A stretch of 56,485 nt of DNA from Chloroflexota bacterium (GTDB lineage Bacteria > Chloroflexota > Anaerolineae > Aggregatilineales > Phototrophicaceae). Location: NCBI GenBank assembly GCA_026706395.1, contig JAPOYU010000038.1, positions 1 through 56,485 of the forward strand, in the 5' to 3' direction. A program made the position numbers and the translations under genes. Positions 27,213 to 35,217 of the stretch are shown here, piece after piece (within the stretch, counting starts at the first letter, position 1; each line of letters starts with the position of its first letter). The notes beneath the pieces were generated by a model, which was not told the origin of the DNA, ran no database searches, and saw nothing but the letters and a program-made list of their open reading frames with translations.

Positions 27213-28700
27213 ATGACCAAGCGATTCCGTCTATTGCTGCTTGTGGCCTTGGCAGGTCTCCTAACCGGCGGGGCGGTCCTCGCGCGCGCCACGCAACAGG
27301 GCGAAAATTGCAGCGTCCCGGCGGGAGAGACAGTGCGCGGGAGCTTGTTCGCCTTTTGCCAAAACCTGGACATAGCGGGCAAGATAGAAGGGAATCTGAT
27401 CGGCATCGGTCTGCGCACGACTATCACCGGCGACATAGGCGAAAATGTCTATCTGATTGGCTTGGAACTGGATCTGATCGGCACGGTCCGTGGCGACGCG
27501 CACTTCCTGGGCCTGATGCTGGAACTGGCAAGCCCTGATTCAGCATCGCACAGCCCGGTCCTGGGTCAATTGATCTTCGCCGCGCTTTCCTTCACACTCG
27601 ACGCGGGCGCGCAAGTCTCCGGACCGATCATCGGATTCGGCTATCAGGCTCTCCTCAATGGCGAAGTCCACGGCGAGGTCAGTTATTGGGGTTCGGCATT
27701 CGTACTTGACAATCTGCTTCGAGGCGATCTTTACACAACGGTCGGCAATCCCGAATCCGACGTCAGCGATGTAGAGACCTTACTGCTGCCGCTCGGGATA
27801 GAATTCACGGCTGCCGCGCCCGGACTTACTATTACCGGCAAGGGAAACATCAGCGGGGACTTAGCCTATGTTGGTCCCGTTGAAGCAATGATTGAGGGCA
27901 ACGTATCAGGCGCGGTGGAGCATTATTCTACGGTCCCCGTGTTTATTCCCGAACTGCCACAACAAGGCTTGGCGACCCTGTTTTACGACCGGTTCACTCG
28001 CGAGCTAACCGTGCTGCTGACAGTCGGTATTCTGGGTATCGCCCTGGCCGGCAGGCGGTTCCGCTATCCGCTCACTCACCTGCGACGCCGTCCGGCGCAC
28101 AGTTTTGTCATAGGAATGCTCCTCTTCATTATCTCCTTTCCAATTACGCTGATTCTGCTGGTCACAACGTTATTTATCATACTGTTCCTCCTGGCTCTGA
28201 ATCTGGACGGCGCCGCGCTGCCGGTGGGCGCATTCCTGGCGCTTGTCGATATCGCTGTGATCGGCGGCTTTTATTTCTGCGCCATTTTCATCGCCCGGGC
28301 TGTCTTCGCTTTAGGGTTGGGACGCCTGGTCATGCAAGTCGCAACGGGCGGGGCAAGCGCGCGGCGTCGGCCCCGCTTGAGCATCATTATCGGCGTCGCC
28401 TTGCTGGCGCTGCTCACGTCGTTGCCCGTGTTCGGTTTCCTGTTCAATGCCAGCGCCCTTTTCCTGGGTTTGGGCGCCATCGCCAGCACGATCACGGCCT
28501 GGCTGCAGGCCATGCGCAGCGGTCGCTTCGGCAGAATCTCTCGGTTAGAGCAGGACCAACGGTCGTCAGAAGATCATCGTCAGACCGTTCCCAAGGAGCC
28601 GACCCCGCGAGCAGACGGCAGACCGCTTCTGCCGGGCGACCTGGGTTTCGACGATCTGCCCGATGGATTCGATCCAGATTTCTTCTTTTCCGATGACTAG
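27213..28700 (+). CDS. Membrane protein with bactofilin-like beta-helical N-terminal region
   Basis: A 495-residue protein with a signal or anchor helix (RFRLLLLVALAGLLTGGAVL), an extracytoplasmic region of repeated short turns (IAGKIEGNLIGIG, ITGDIGENVYLIG, LIGTVRGDAHFLG, ITGKGNISGDLAYVG) that resembles polymer-forming cytoskeletal/bactofilin beta-helices, then four to five membrane helices (about 265-440) and a charged C-terminal tail ending in acidic DDLPDGFDPDFFF. Bactofilins normally lack membrane domains and are cytosolic, so the fusion and topology are unusual. The ATG at 27213 is preferred because an upstream in-frame ATG at 27177 overlaps the TATAAT at 27173. Function unknown. Confidence 0.78.
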   Translation: MTKRFRLLLLVALAGLLTGGAVLARATQQGENCSVPAGETVRGSLFAFCQNLDIAGKIEGNLIGIGLRTTITGDIGENVYLIGLELDLIGTVRGDAHFLGLMLELASPDSASHSPVLGQLIFAALSFTLDAGAQVSGPIIGFGYQALLNGEVHGEVSYWGSAFVLDNLLRGDLYTTVGNPESDVSDVETLLLPLGIEFTAAAPGLTITGKGNISGDLAYVGPVEAMIEGNVSGAVEHYSTVPVFIPELPQQGLATLFYDRFTRELTVLLTVGILGIALAGRRFRYPLTHLRRRPAHSFVIGMLLFIISFPITLILLVTTLFIILFLLALNLDGAALPVGAFLALVDIAVIGGFYFCAIFIARAVFALGLGRLVMQVATGGASARRRPRLSIIIGVALLALLTSLPVFGFLFNASALFLGLGAIASTITAWLQAMRSGRFGRISRLEQDQRSSEDHRQTVPKEPTPRADGRPLLPGDLGFDDLPDGFDPDFFFSDD

Positions 28701-28782
28701 GTCCGGATAGATTCGCGGCGGCAACAGCCCCTGCGCGCCAGAATATGAAATCTTCCGCGCGGCCTTGAGACGGCACAACGGA

Positions 28783-28811
28783 TTGCCAGAGCGCTGCGCA
28801 CTTGGTATATT
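28783..28811 (+). promoter_or_regulatory. Promoter for the KDPG aldolase gene
   Basis: TTGCCA (28783-28788), 17 bp, TATATT (28806-28811). Transcription would begin about 35 bp before the ATG. Confidence 0.65.
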
Positions 28812-28851
28812 CCGCCAGATTCAACCAGCACCGTAAAAGAGAGACAAGCAA

Positions 28852-29475
28852 ATGACCGCCCTGGACATCATCGCCAAAAACAAGATCGTCGCCATCGTCC
28901 GGCTGGATGATCTTTCCAGCGCAAAACGCATCACCGACGCCCTGACTGCGGGCGGCATTCGCGCTATCGAATTCACCCTGACCAACGACGAGGCGGTGCC
29001 AACCATCTCCGAGATCGCAGGAATCGTGGATGATTCGGTCGCTATCGGCGCCGGCTCGGTTACCAGCGCGATGCAGGCGCGCGCCGTAGCTGACGCCGGA
29101 GCGCAATTTGTCGTGTCGCCGGTCTGCAAACGCGAAGTGATTGACGCCTGCCTGGCGCTCGATCTGCCGACCATGCCGGGCGCCTTCACGCCGAGCGAGA
29201 TCCAGCAAGCCTGGGAATGGGGCGCCAGCGTGGTCAAGGTCTTCCCGGCCAATTATCTGGGAAGGCGATATATCAAGGATGTTTTGGCGCCACTACCCCA
29301 TCTCCGCCTGATGCCGACCGGTGGCGTCAACGTGGACAATCTGCGCGGCTATCTTGATATGGGCGCTTTTGCCTTGGGCGTCGGGTCTTCCTTGATCAAC
29401 AATGAAACTATCGCCGCTCGCGATTGGAAACGATTGGAAGCTGAAGCCCGGCGCTACGTCGATCAGTTGCTCTAA
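28852..29475 (+). CDS. eda: KDPG/KHG aldolase (2-dehydro-3-deoxyphosphogluconate aldolase)
   Basis: A 207-residue class I aldolase that splits 2-keto-3-deoxy-6-phosphogluconate into pyruvate and glyceraldehyde 3-phosphate in the Entner-Doudoroff pathway; the family also accepts 4-hydroxy-2-oxoglutarate. Seen are IVAIVRLDD, the catalytic Glu40 in AIEFTLTN, VSPVCKREV, the Schiff-base Lys129 in VVKVFPANYLG and the phosphate-binding LMPTGGVN. Length is normal. The ribosome-binding site is AAGAGAGAC before the ATG. It stands alone under its own promoter and its stop overlaps that of the convergent DUF1697 gene by two bases. No edd or kdgK is adjacent. Confidence 0.95.
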   Translation: MTALDIIAKNKIVAIVRLDDLSSAKRITDALTAGGIRAIEFTLTNDEAVPTISEIAGIVDDSVAIGAGSVTSAMQARAVADAGAQFVVSPVCKREVIDACLALDLPTMPGAFTPSEIQQAWEWGASVVKVFPANYLGRRYIKDVLAPLPHLRLMPTGGVNVDNLRGYLDMGAFALGVGSSLINNETIAARDWKRLEAEARRYVDQLL

Positions 29476-30023
29476 GCCTCAACTTCGCCTAACAGTTTCA
29501 GCAAACGCTGGCAAGTATTCCAATTGCGGGCGCTGGCGACCATATTGAGCGTCCGTTCAATGCGCTTGTTATCCAGTTTTGAGCGGGCGACGCCATCGCT
29601 GTAGAAGACGTAGAGCGCGTCCCCAGCGGCGTGAATCACTTCGCGTCCCGGATTATTCTCGCGCAGCGCCTCGACGGAAGCGGGGTCCGGCGCGGCGGAT
29701 AGAAACGCGATCATTGCGTGGTTGCCCCGCTCGAGCTGCTCAGCGGTGAAGGGATGGCGGGCAAGAGCGGCTCTGAAAGCGGCCGGACTCCGCAGTATCG
29801 CCTGCACATCAAAGCCGAAGCGCTCGTGAATGCCCGCTTCAATGCGCGCGCCGACTAGCGTGAGGTCAGTCTCCGCCGTTGCGAAGACGACATTGCCGCT
29901 CTGCAAGAGGCTGCGCGGTTCCTGGAAATCCAGCGATTCGTAGAGTTCGCGGAGCTCAGCCATTTTGATTTTCTTGTGTCCGCCGACATTGATGCCGCGC
30001 AAGAATGAAATAGCAATTGGCAT
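29472..30023 (-). CDS. DUF1697 domain protein
   Basis: A 183-residue protein that matches the DUF1697 family: it begins PIAISFLRGINVGGHKKIKMAELRELYESLGF-like (here SLDF), continues with SLLQSGNVVFATAETD and GFDVQAILRSPAAFRAAL, and ends with a short basic region carrying RTLNMVASARNWNT. DUF1697 members are widespread small cytosolic proteins without an assigned activity. The ATG at 30023 is chosen because GAGGAG stands 7 bases upstream; another in-frame start at 30038 would add five residues. It is divergent from cobS. Confidence 0.92.
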   Translation of the reverse strand: MPIAISFLRGINVGGHKKIKMAELRELYESLDFQEPRSLLQSGNVVFATAETDLTLVGARIEAGIHERFGFDVQAILRSPAAFRAALARHPFTAEQLERGNHAMIAFLSAAPDPASVEALRENNPGREVIHAAGDALYVFYSDGVARSKLDNKRIERTLNMVASARNWNTCQRLLKLLGEVEA

Positions 30024-30126
30024 GGTGGCGCTCCTCACGATGCTGACCCAAGGGCAATAGTTTAGCAGACGCAGGGATTAAATGCTGAGATTCGATTCTG
30101 CGAGATTCAGCAGGCCCATTCCGCGC

Positions 30127-30155
30127 TTTGCCCGCGCCTCGCTTTTCGCTAGACT
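30127..30155 (+). promoter_or_regulatory. Promoter for cobS-cobU
   Basis: TTTGCC (30127-30132), 17 bp, TAGACT (30150-30155), about 30 bp before the cobS start. Confidence 0.5.
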
Positions 30156-30187
30156 GATATCGCAAGGCTCGACAGATAGAGGCGTTG

Positions 30188-30895
30188 ATGCTGGACGATA
30201 TTCGATCGGCCTTTTCCTTCCTGACCATCCTGCCGGTTGGCGCGCCGACCGGACGCAAGCCGGGCTGGTCCTTCGCCTGGTTTCCGCTGGTCGGCTTATG
30301 CATCGGCGCCGCTCTGGTCGCGATTGCGCGCTTTTCGCCTTTTGACCGCGATCTCAGCGCCTTTCTCATCCTGCTCGCCTGGGTCATCATCACCGGCGGT
30401 CTGCATCTGGATGGCTTCGGCGATTGCTGTGATGGCTTGTTGGCGAGCAAGTCGCCGGAAGAACGCCGCCAAATCATGCGAGATCCGCGCGCAGGCGTCT
30501 GGGCGGTCGCCGGCTTGATCCTGCTGCTGCTCGGCAAATGGCTGGCGATACGAGCCGTCCCGATTGAAATGTTGATTTTGTCGCCGGTGCTGGGGCGTTG
30601 GGCGATGGTCTGGGCGGCAAGCCATTTTCCTTACGCCGGCGGCGAGGGACTGGGCGCGCGCTTCCGCCAAGGATTAGGCACATGGCAAGTCCTCGTCGCT
30701 TGCGGCACCGTGACCCTGCTGGTCACGACCGTAGAAATCGTCGCCCTCTGGCTATGCGTCTACTGCTTCACAATGTTGTTTGGGCATTGGGCGGCGAGAC
30801 GGCTCGCTGGCGGCATCACGGGCGATGTCTATGGCGCGATTTGCGAGCTGAGCGAATTGGTCTGTCTGCTTGCGTTGGCTGTGATTCATGGCTAA
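30188..30895 (+). CDS. cobS: Adenosylcobinamide-GDP ribazoletransferase (cobalamin synthase)
   Basis: A 235-residue membrane enzyme that joins adenosylcobinamide-GDP and alpha-ribazole to make adenosylcobalamin in the last part of the nucleotide-loop pathway. It shows the family signatures FSFLTILPVG, WFPLVGLCIGA, GGLHLDGFGDCCDGL and RDPRAGVWAV, and five or six hydrophobic helices. The metal-binding aspartates lie in DGFGDCCDG. The ATG at 30188 is preferred over the adjoining TTG, with AGAGG upstream. The next gene, cobU, overlaps its end by 8 bp, so the two are translated together. Confidence 0.96.
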   Translation: MLDDIRSAFSFLTILPVGAPTGRKPGWSFAWFPLVGLCIGAALVAIARFSPFDRDLSAFLILLAWVIITGGLHLDGFGDCCDGLLASKSPEERRQIMRDPRAGVWAVAGLILLLLGKWLAIRAVPIEMLILSPVLGRWAMVWAASHFPYAGGEGLGARFRQGLGTWQVLVACGTVTLLVTTVEIVALWLCVYCFTMLFGHWAARRLAGGITGDVYGAICELSELVCLLALAVIHG

Positions 30896-31430
30896 GCGCT
30901 TGATCTTCCTGCTCGGCGGCGCGCGCAGTGGCAAGAGCCGCTACGCCGAGGGCTGGGCGCGGAGCCATGCCGAGCGCGTCTTATTCGTCGCCACCGCCGA
31001 AGCCAGCGACGCCGATATGCGGGGGCGCATCGCCGAGCACCGCAAGGGGCGCCCGTCACACTGGCGCACGCTCGAAGCGCCGCATGACACGGCGCGACAG
31101 ATCACCGAATGCAGCTATCGGCACGACGCGCTCCTGCTCGATTGCCTGACGCTTCTGACGAGCAATATCCTGCTCAGGCTGCCGGAGAGCGCGACTCAAA
31201 CCGAGGCGAATGACGCTGTCCTGCGGGAGGTCGAGGGCTTGCTGGATGCTTACGCCCGCTCGAACGCGACCTGGCTGGTGGTGAGCAACGAGGTCGGGAT
31301 GGGTGTTGTGCCGCCGACGCGGTTGGGGGTGCTGTATCGGGATATGCTGGGTCGGGCGAATCAGCGGATGGCGGAGGCGGCGGATGAGGTGCTGTTGTTG
31401 GTGGCGGGGATTCCGTGGCGGTTGAAGTGA
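30888..31430 (+). CDS. cobU: Adenosylcobinamide kinase / adenosylcobinamide-phosphate guanylyltransferase
   Basis: A 180-residue bifunctional enzyme that phosphorylates adenosylcobinamide and then transfers GMP to it, giving the substrate of CobS. The P-loop GGARSGKS spans residues 10-17; the guanylyl-accepting His lies in EHRKGRPSHWRTLEAP; DCLTLLTSN and VVSNEVGMGVVPPTRLGVLYRDMLGRANQ are typical. Length is normal. It overlaps cobS. cobT and cobC are not in the window, so this pair alone gives only the loop-assembly and salvage steps seen here. Confidence 0.96.
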   Translation: MAKRLIFLLGGARSGKSRYAEGWARSHAERVLFVATAEASDADMRGRIAEHRKGRPSHWRTLEAPHDTARQITECSYRHDALLLDCLTLLTSNILLRLPESATQTEANDAVLREVEGLLDAYARSNATWLVVSNEVGMGVVPPTRLGVLYRDMLGRANQRMAEAADEVLLLVAGIPWRLK

Positions 31431-31434
31431 GGAG

Positions 31435-32316
31435 TTAGATATTTTTGAAGAAGTCGGGATTCACCGTTACGCGCTCAGCTACGACTTGTTCAGTTTTGAC
31501 ACCGAGCGAAAGTTCTTTCAGCGTGTCCATTAATTGTTCGCCGTCAATGAGATCAATATCAAGCGCGCCGTCTCGCCTAGCCTCTCTAACCGCGTCTTGT
31601 GAGAAGTTTCCGGTAGTAACGATTAGTCCCTTATCAGTTCGTCCCGTCATTGCACCGCGAAAATCGCGCACTGATCTTGCCCCGACAGGACTCTTCCAGC
31701 GCTTGCATTGAAATAACACGCGAAACGACAGAAAGCCACCAATGCGAAAGACCCCGACGCCGTCGATTCCGCCATCGCCCATACGTCCGGTAACTTCTAC
31801 ATGGTCAAAGCCACTTTCCCGCAGCACGCGTTGCACCAGTCGTTCAAAGGCATCGGGCTCCATTTGGACAATGGTATTGTAGAGCGTCTCCCGCCACTGT
31901 TCAGCAGCATCAAATTCTGCCGAAACCGCTGCCGCTTCAACCTCATCGCCGTATTGTGACCGACCGATCCAGGACTTTCGCTCGCGTTCCTTTCTCGCAA
32001 TCCTTTTTTCCACTTTCGCCGGGTCCAATTTACGTGTCTTTTGACCATTAGTTGTTAGCGCCCAAACTCCGGTCGTCGGATTTTCAAGTATGCCGTATCT
32101 CTTCAGCCACGTTCTTGTCCAAGACAAGCGATAGGCAATTTCAGTCTTCTGGCTTTTTCCTGCATCATGAAGCAACTGGACCTGTTCGTCGGCCAGTCCC
32201 AGAATGGAAACAACTTCATCGTGAATCTCCATGTTGGTTCCTGACCCACCTAAGCTATGAAGCGCTTGCAACGTGGGATTGAACAACTCAATGTTAGGAA
32301 GCGTCACTTTGGACAT
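31435..32316 (-). CDS. Mrr-type restriction endonuclease, apparently active
   Basis: A 293-residue protein with an Mrr N-terminal winged-helix domain (about 10-90, including LSWTRTWLKRYGILENPTTGVWALT), a charged linker, and a C-terminal Mrr_cat PD-(D/E)xK nuclease domain. The nuclease residues are visible: Asp181 and Asp185 in GDGGIDGVG, and Gln203 with Lys205 in FQCKRWK. Mrr enzymes cut modified DNA. The gene is visibly AT-richer than its neighbours, a sign of transfer. The ATG at 32316 is chosen because GGAG lies 6 bases upstream; another ATG four codons earlier is too close to that site. A paralogue with a lost active site follows at 32365-32940. Confidence 0.9.
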   Translation of the reverse strand: MSKVTLPNIELFNPTLQALHSLGGSGTNMEIHDEVVSILGLADEQVQLLHDAGKSQKTEIAYRLSWTRTWLKRYGILENPTTGVWALTTNGQKTRKLDPAKVEKRIARKERERKSWIGRSQYGDEVEAAAVSAEFDAAEQWRETLYNTIVQMEPDAFERLVQRVLRESGFDHVEVTGRMGDGGIDGVGVFRIGGFLSFRVLFQCKRWKSPVGARSVRDFRGAMTGRTDKGLIVTTGNFSQDAVREARRDGALDIDLIDGEQLMDTLKELSLGVKTEQVVAERVTVNPDFFKNI

Positions 32317-32364
32317 CGCATTCTCCAACCAACAGAACTACCGTATCAGAGTAGCGTCCCGCCC

Positions 32365-32940
32365 TCAAATCTCCCCAAACCAGTCCCGCTCAATCACCAC
32401 ACGCTCGACGACGACCTGCTCCGTCCGCACACCAAGCGACAGCTCCTTCAACTTGCCGACCAGCTCCTCGCCATCGATCAGCCGAATCTCCGGCGCGCGC
32501 TCATTGGCCGCCTTCAAGACCGCCTCTTGCGTGAAGCGGCCGGTCGTGATGAGCAGGCCTTTGTCCGCCCGGCCCACCATCACCCCGCGCCGGAAGTCAT
32601 CGACCTGCGCCGAGCTGATCCGCCCGCCGCCACGAATGCAGCGGAAGGACACGCGAAACGAGAGAAAGCCGCCCCCGCCGAAAACACCCATGCCTTCTAT
32701 TGTGTCCTTGACATGGCTGACGTCGATATCGCTGACGCCGTCCTTGCCCAAGACGCGCAAGACGAGGCGCTCAAAGGCCTCGGTCGGCATCTGCTCCAGC
32801 ACATCCGTCAATTCATCACGCCAGCGCAAGATGTTTTCCAGCAGCTCCTGCGCGTCGACCGGCACATCCGCCGCGGCCTCCTGCTGATCCGCTTCAATTG
32901 CCCCAAGCGGATCCATTTGCTGTCCGTCCTGCTCGCTCAT
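32365..32940 (-). CDS. Mrr_cat-like protein with lost nuclease active site
   Basis: A 191-residue protein paralogous to the adjacent Mrr: it shares PTEAFERLVLRVL, GGFLSFRV, GRADKGLLITTGRFTQEAV, LIDGEELVGKLKELSLGVRTEQVV. It lacks the winged-helix domain, having instead a short acidic N-terminus. At the catalytic positions Glu82 stands where the paralogue has Asp185, and Arg100-Cys-Ile102 where it has Gln-Cys-Lys, so the catalytic lysine is missing. The fold is probably kept but not the cleavage (inference). GGGAGGG before the ATG at 32940 fixes the start. It lies between holA and the active Mrr gene. Confidence 0.85.
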   Translation of the reverse strand: MSEQDGQQMDPLGAIEADQQEAAADVPVDAQELLENILRWRDELTDVLEQMPTEAFERLVLRVLGKDGVSDIDVSHVKDTIEGMGVFGGGGFLSFRVSFRCIRGGGRISSAQVDDFRRGVMVGRADKGLLITTGRFTQEAVLKAANERAPEIRLIDGEELVGKLKELSLGVRTEQVVVERVVIERDWFGEI

Positions 32941-32975
32941 AAGACCCTCCCTCGTTTTGTCGAACTCCAATCGCC

Positions 32976-33974
32976 TCACTGGCCCGCGAGGCTCGTCACC
33001 AACAGATCGAGCGCCAAACGCGGCTCAATCCGACCGGTCTTCATATCCTGATCGTAACGCTGCAGCCGTTTGAGTATCGCATCGAGCTGCTCAACACGGA
33101 AGCGCCTCGCCTGAACCGCAAGCTTGCCCGCTGTATAACGGTGCGCGCCCACCGCTTTCGCGATCGATGCGGCTTGCGGCGCGCCGCCTCGATCCAGATG
33201 ATCGCGCGTCATCAGCAGCAGGCGGAACTGCCGCACGATCATCCCGAACAGGCCGAAACCCGGATCCCGCGGATTCTCGTGCAGCGACAGCTGAATGAGT
33301 TCCAGCGCCCGCTCGCCATCGCCGGCAGCCAGCGCATCCACCATCTCGAAGACATTCGCCTCGGCCACGTAGGGCGTCAAGGCGGCGACATCCGCCTCGC
33401 TGATCGCGCGCTCGCCATCGACGAAGGCGGCAAGTTTGCAAAGCTCATTATCGGCGCGCAGCAAGTCGCCGTTTACGACATCGGCGATGGCGCCAGCCGC
33501 TCTGGGGGCGATTTCGGCGTCGTATTCTTCCGCCGCCCGCTGCATGATCCAGCGCGTCAGATTCTGCGGCGTCTTGAACTCGCCGATGTAACCGTTGCTC
33601 ATTCGACGCGCCGCCTTGAGGACGCGGTTGCCTTCGGAAAGCGTATCGTCCTCCACCAGGGCAAGCCGCGCGAAGACGGGGAGATTGGGCAATTCCTCGA
33701 TGAGCCGGTCGGCCGCCGATTTGCCCGCCTGCCCCGCGCCTTTCCGCGTGATATGGCTGATCAGACCGCGGGCGATCACAAGCCGCTTATCCGCCAGAAA
33801 CGGCAGGGACTTGGCCGCCGCCAGAATCTCTGGAACCGGCGTCGCGGCGCCATCGAATTCCGAGCAATTCAACTCGCCATCGTCGCCCATCGAACGCCGC
33901 ATCCGCGCGAGCGCTTCTCGGCGGCGCAAGAGATCATCGCCGTAAAAAATGTAGAACTGCGGCGCCTCACCCAT
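32976..33974 (-). CDS. holA: DNA polymerase III subunit delta
   Basis: A 332-residue clamp-loader subunit that opens the sliding clamp during replication. It starts with FYIFYGDDLLRRREAL, continues ILAAAKSLPFLADKRLVIARGL in the AAA+-like domain, and has ALAAGDGERALELIQLSLHENPRDPGFGLFGMIVRQFRLLL in the C-terminal collar region, the usual HolA signatures. As expected for delta, there is no Walker A motif. Length is normal. The gene lies downstream of a DUF6391-like gene on the same strand with a 6 bp gap, and 35 bp upstream of the dead Mrr paralogue. Confidence 0.95.
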   Translation of the reverse strand: MGEAPQFYIFYGDDLLRRREALARMRRSMGDDGELNCSEFDGAATPVPEILAAAKSLPFLADKRLVIARGLISHITRKGAGQAGKSAADRLIEELPNLPVFARLALVEDDTLSEGNRVLKAARRMSNGYIGEFKTPQNLTRWIMQRAAEEYDAEIAPRAAGAIADVVNGDLLRADNELCKLAAFVDGERAISEADVAALTPYVAEANVFEMVDALAAGDGERALELIQLSLHENPRDPGFGLFGMIVRQFRLLLMTRDHLDRGGAPQAASIAKAVGAHRYTAGKLAVQARRFRVEQLDAILKRLQRYDQDMKTGRIEPRLALDLLVTSLAGQ

Positions 33975-33980
33975 CGGTCT

Positions 33981-34529
33981 CTAGGCCTGCGCTGTCACGA
34001 CGCGGTGCATGGTCAGCTGCTGACCGTTGAGCGGAAGGTTGACCGTCTCGCGGGTGACGCTGACCAGTTCCATATCGCCAAGATCGCCTTCGGTCGTGAA
34101 ATGTCGCTGCAAGCTCAGCCCGAGCGGCGTCGACAGCAAGATCAGCCCCATCAGCAGGGCCATCATCGTTGGAAAGCGCTCCCAGCTTTTGCGCCAGCCG
34201 CGCCCGGCGAAGCCAAGGAAGGCCGCCGTCGTCGCCAGAAATCCGGCGGTCACCAGATTCGTTCCGCAATTCGGATGCAGAGCGAGTTTATGTTCGCCGG
34301 CCTTCATCCGCTGGAGCGCCTCATGCACGGCGCCCTCTACCTGCGCAGTCGGCACCTCGCCCAAAAGGATGAATCCCGTTGCGCTGCTGCGCCCGGATAG
34401 CTTGTAGCGCTGCCGATTCAGGATGTGGATCGTCGCATGTTCCAGGCCGTGGTTCCGCCTGACCTTGAGTATCATCGGCTGTTGCAGCAGCGGCGAAAAA
34501 TAATCCGCCAACTGTTCTATGGGTGACAT
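33981..34529 (-). CDS. DUF6391-like membrane protein
   Basis: A 182-residue protein whose N-terminal half carries VRRNHGLEHATIHIL and NRQRYKLSGRSSATGFILLG, a pattern I associate with DUF6391 proteins, followed by LALHPNCGTNLVTAGFLATTAAFLG and two predicted membrane helices (about 90-135). The His residues of GLEHATIHIL and the HPNCGTN segment look like possible metal ligands. No activity is known for the family. It is translated just ahead of holA. The opposite-strand phosphatase gene starts about 110 bp away, so the intergenic region holds divergent signals. Confidence 0.7.
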   Translation of the reverse strand: MSPIEQLADYFSPLLQQPMILKVRRNHGLEHATIHILNRQRYKLSGRSSATGFILLGEVPTAQVEGAVHEALQRMKAGEHKLALHPNCGTNLVTAGFLATTAAFLGFAGRGWRKSWERFPTMMALLMGLILLSTPLGLSLQRHFTTEGDLGDMELVSVTRETVNLPLNGQQLTMHRVVTAQA

Positions 34530-34626
34530 CGGCCGCCCTTCCGCCTGTAGGAAAGTGCCACATAACTTAGCACAAAGCCGCGTCCCTTGCGAGCATCACA
34601 AGCCGACGATCCGCCGCCCCTGCCTG

Positions 34627-34635
34627 TGCTATAAT
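34627..34635 (+). promoter_or_regulatory. Extended -10 promoter abutting the phosphatase start
   Basis: TGCTATAAT at 34627-34635 is a perfect extended -10. Only six bases separate it from the ATG at 34642, so the transcript would begin at or next to the start codon (leaderless). Confidence 0.65.
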
Positions 34636-34641
34636 GCCGGC

Positions 34642-35217
34642 ATGAGCATTAAGCCCAAAGCACCCCACCCCTTGGAGAGACTTCGCAGCCATTTAACCAC
34701 CGGCCCGCGCGCCATTGCCCTTCGCTGGGTCGATGTCGCGCACCGCCGCGTACTCGGCTCGCCCGTCTGGGAATTGAGCGAAATCACACCCAAACTCTTG
34801 CTCGGCGGCCAACACTATTACAAGAAGGGGTATCGGCGCATGCTTGATTACGGCATCACGGCCATTGTCAATATGCGCAAAGAACATAGCGATGAAAAAA
34901 AGGGGATCGCCGGAGAGCGTCACCTGCAGTTGGCGACGACTGACAACACTCCGCCGAGCGTCGAAGACTTGATGCGCGGCGTCGATTTTATCGATGACGA
35001 AATCAACCGCGGGGGCAAGGTCTATATCCATTGCGCCGTCGGTTGCGGGCGCGCGCCTACCATGACCGCCGCCTATCTCATTTCCACCGGCGACGCGCCG
35101 GAACAAGCGCTAAGGCGCATCAAGCAAGTTCGCCCTTTCATTAACCTGACCAAGAGGCAGAAGCGCGTCCTCGATGAATTCGCGGCCGCCTGGTCTGATC
35201 GGCGCAGCGCGACCTGA
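34642..35217 (+). CDS. Dual-specificity (tyrosine-type) protein phosphatase
   Basis: A 191-residue phosphatase with the CX5R active-site loop HCAVGCGRAP: nucleophile Cys131 and Arg137. LGGQHYYKKGYRRMLDYGITAIVNMR is the usual start of the DSP fold, and NTPPSVEDLMRGVDFIDDEI holds the general-acid loop region. It dephosphorylates phosphoproteins or other phosphoesters. The ATG at 34642 is chosen over an earlier in-frame ATG at 34519, which would lie inside the opposite DUF6391 gene; the earlier stretch shows no conserved sequence. Its stop overlaps the next start as TGATG, coupling it to the YdjC-like gene. Confidence 0.9.
   Translation: MSIKPKAPHPLERLRSHLTTGPRAIALRWVDVAHRRVLGSPVWELSEITPKLLLGGQHYYKKGYRRMLDYGITAIVNMRKEHSDEKKGIAGERHLQLATTDNTPPSVEDLMRGVDFIDDEINRGGKVYIHCAVGCGRAPTMTAAYLISTGDAPEQALRRIKQVRPFINLTKRQKRVLDEFAAAWSDRRSAT

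Noticed and set aside
31435..32940. Complete restriction-modification system around the Mrr genes
   Set aside because: No methyltransferase with DNA-target features lies next to them; the SAM methyltransferase at 38541 is of a small-molecule type.
33141..34400. Plus-strand open frame (419 codons) across holA and the DUF6391-like gene
   Set aside because: It covers two well-supported opposite-strand genes and their junction and has an Arg/Gln/His-rich, shadow-like composition.
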